In this document: positions 63,689 to 64,000 of the stretch, one piece after another
Layout of the letters: every line of letters starts with the position of its first letter
Position numbering within the stretch: position 1 is the stretch's first letter
Origin: Desulfogranum mediterraneum DSM 13871
Lineage (GTDB): Bacteria > Desulfobacterota > Desulfobulbia > Desulfobulbales > Desulfobulbaceae
Direction: 5' to 3'
NCBI RefSeq assembly: GCF_000429965.1
Contig: NZ_AUCW01000003.1
Location: 298,459 to 362,458 of the forward strand
Length of the DNA: 64,000 nt
Notes under the pieces: model-generated
Told to the model about the DNA's origin: nothing
What the model saw: the letters and a program-made list of their open reading frames with translations, nothing else
Database searches by the model: none
Made by a program: the position numbers and the translations under genes

Positions 63689-64000
63689 TTATAGTGTCCG
63701 GAAACCTGGCGGAATTTGCCCAGGAATATCCAGGTCCCCGACGGTCAGGAAAATCATGTCTGAGAAGGCCTCCAGATTCCGAAATCCACTGGCCCTGTTT
63801 TTGACGATTTTGATAATTCTGTTGAGCCCCTCGGCGATGGCATTAGTGAGGCCAAGCTCTACGAATGGTGTCAGCCGCTGCTCGTGCTTTTTGACTGTTT
63901 TAACAAACTTCTTGATAGGCTCCAGGCGGCTCCTGTTTGCCGTCTTGCACCAGTTGCCGAGGAATTCCTTGGCAGCTGCTTGATCTTTGAGATCCCAGAA
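63689..64000 (-). CDS. ISL3-family transposase, C-terminal part (continues past the window edge)
   Basis: 103 codons plus a stop, running in from the right edge. FWDLKDQAAAKEFLGNWCK, ELGLTNAIAEGLNRIIK and RASGFRNLEAFSDMIFL match the C-terminal DDE domain of ISL3-family transposases; the catalytic Glu lies in NAIAEGLNR. The N-terminal zinc-finger part is outside the window, so integrity cannot be judged. No TIR was recognised past its stop. It borders the polysaccharide cluster together with the IS200 remnant. Confidence 0.85.
   Translation of the reverse strand, partial: FWDLKDQAAAKEFLGNWCKTANRSRLEPIKKFVKTVKKHEQRLTPFVELGLTNAIAEGLNRIIKIVKNRASGFRNLEAFSDMIFLTVGDLDIPGQIPPGFRTL

Overview
The window reads as chromosome of an anaerobic Desulfobacterota (Desulfobulbales-like) bacterium. 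This is an inference from gene content: a stand-alone IMP cyclohydrolase, FolE2, a Mn-dependent pyrophosphatase, a probable selenoprotein and many two-domain glycosyltransferases. No rRNA, tRNA or CRISPR array was seen.

Layout. (1) 1-13.4 kb is housekeeping and signalling: a partial U32 peptidase, a soluble histidine kinase, a purH-purN-pyrR operon, hslR, folE2, a PilZ protein converging on an adenylate cyclase, an exported protein with an in-frame UGA that is very probably selenocysteine, ppaC with its own promoter and terminator, an unknown membrane protein, and a Bax-inhibitor-1 protein. (2) 13.9-46.9 kb is a GC-rich surface-polysaccharide region. It holds the initiating sugar-phosphate transferase, many GT2/GT4 glycosyltransferases, a radical SAM protein, a membrane spermidine-synthase-like protein, a GlpD/metal-hydrolase pair, a GDSL esterase with a CFI-box C-terminus, an MBOAT/AlgX-like O-acetylation pair, a YfhO protein, UDP-xylose synthase and GalE. 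(3) From about 46.95 kb, inside galE, composition falls abruptly to roughly 40% G+C or less until 56.6 kb, then is near 50% to 63.2 kb. These parts hold more glycosyltransferases, membrane proteins and one alpha/alpha-toroid protein, and look like imported polysaccharide cassettes. (4) The right edge has an IS200/IS605 tnpA remnant with three hairpins and the C-terminus of an ISL3-family transposase.

How the genes work together. The polyprenyl glycosylphosphotransferase would load the first sugar on undecaprenyl phosphate. GT2 and GT4 enzymes extend it, UXS and GalE supply UDP-xylose and UDP-galactose, and MBOAT/AlgX, the hexapeptide acyltransferase and the radical SAM enzyme may decorate it. 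No Wzx, Wzy, Wzm/Wzt or chain-length gene is visible.

Two points stand out. First, the UGA at 9278-9280 lies in a Cys-Gly-Sec context and is followed, 18 nt later, by a GGUCU loop on a perfect 6-bp stem, the layout of a bacterial SECIS. Second, a family of about 140-bp imperfect palindromes (four good copies, one decayed) has matching terminal inverted repeats and 4-bp flanking direct repeats. I read these as a MITE; one copy lies directly against the start of hslR.
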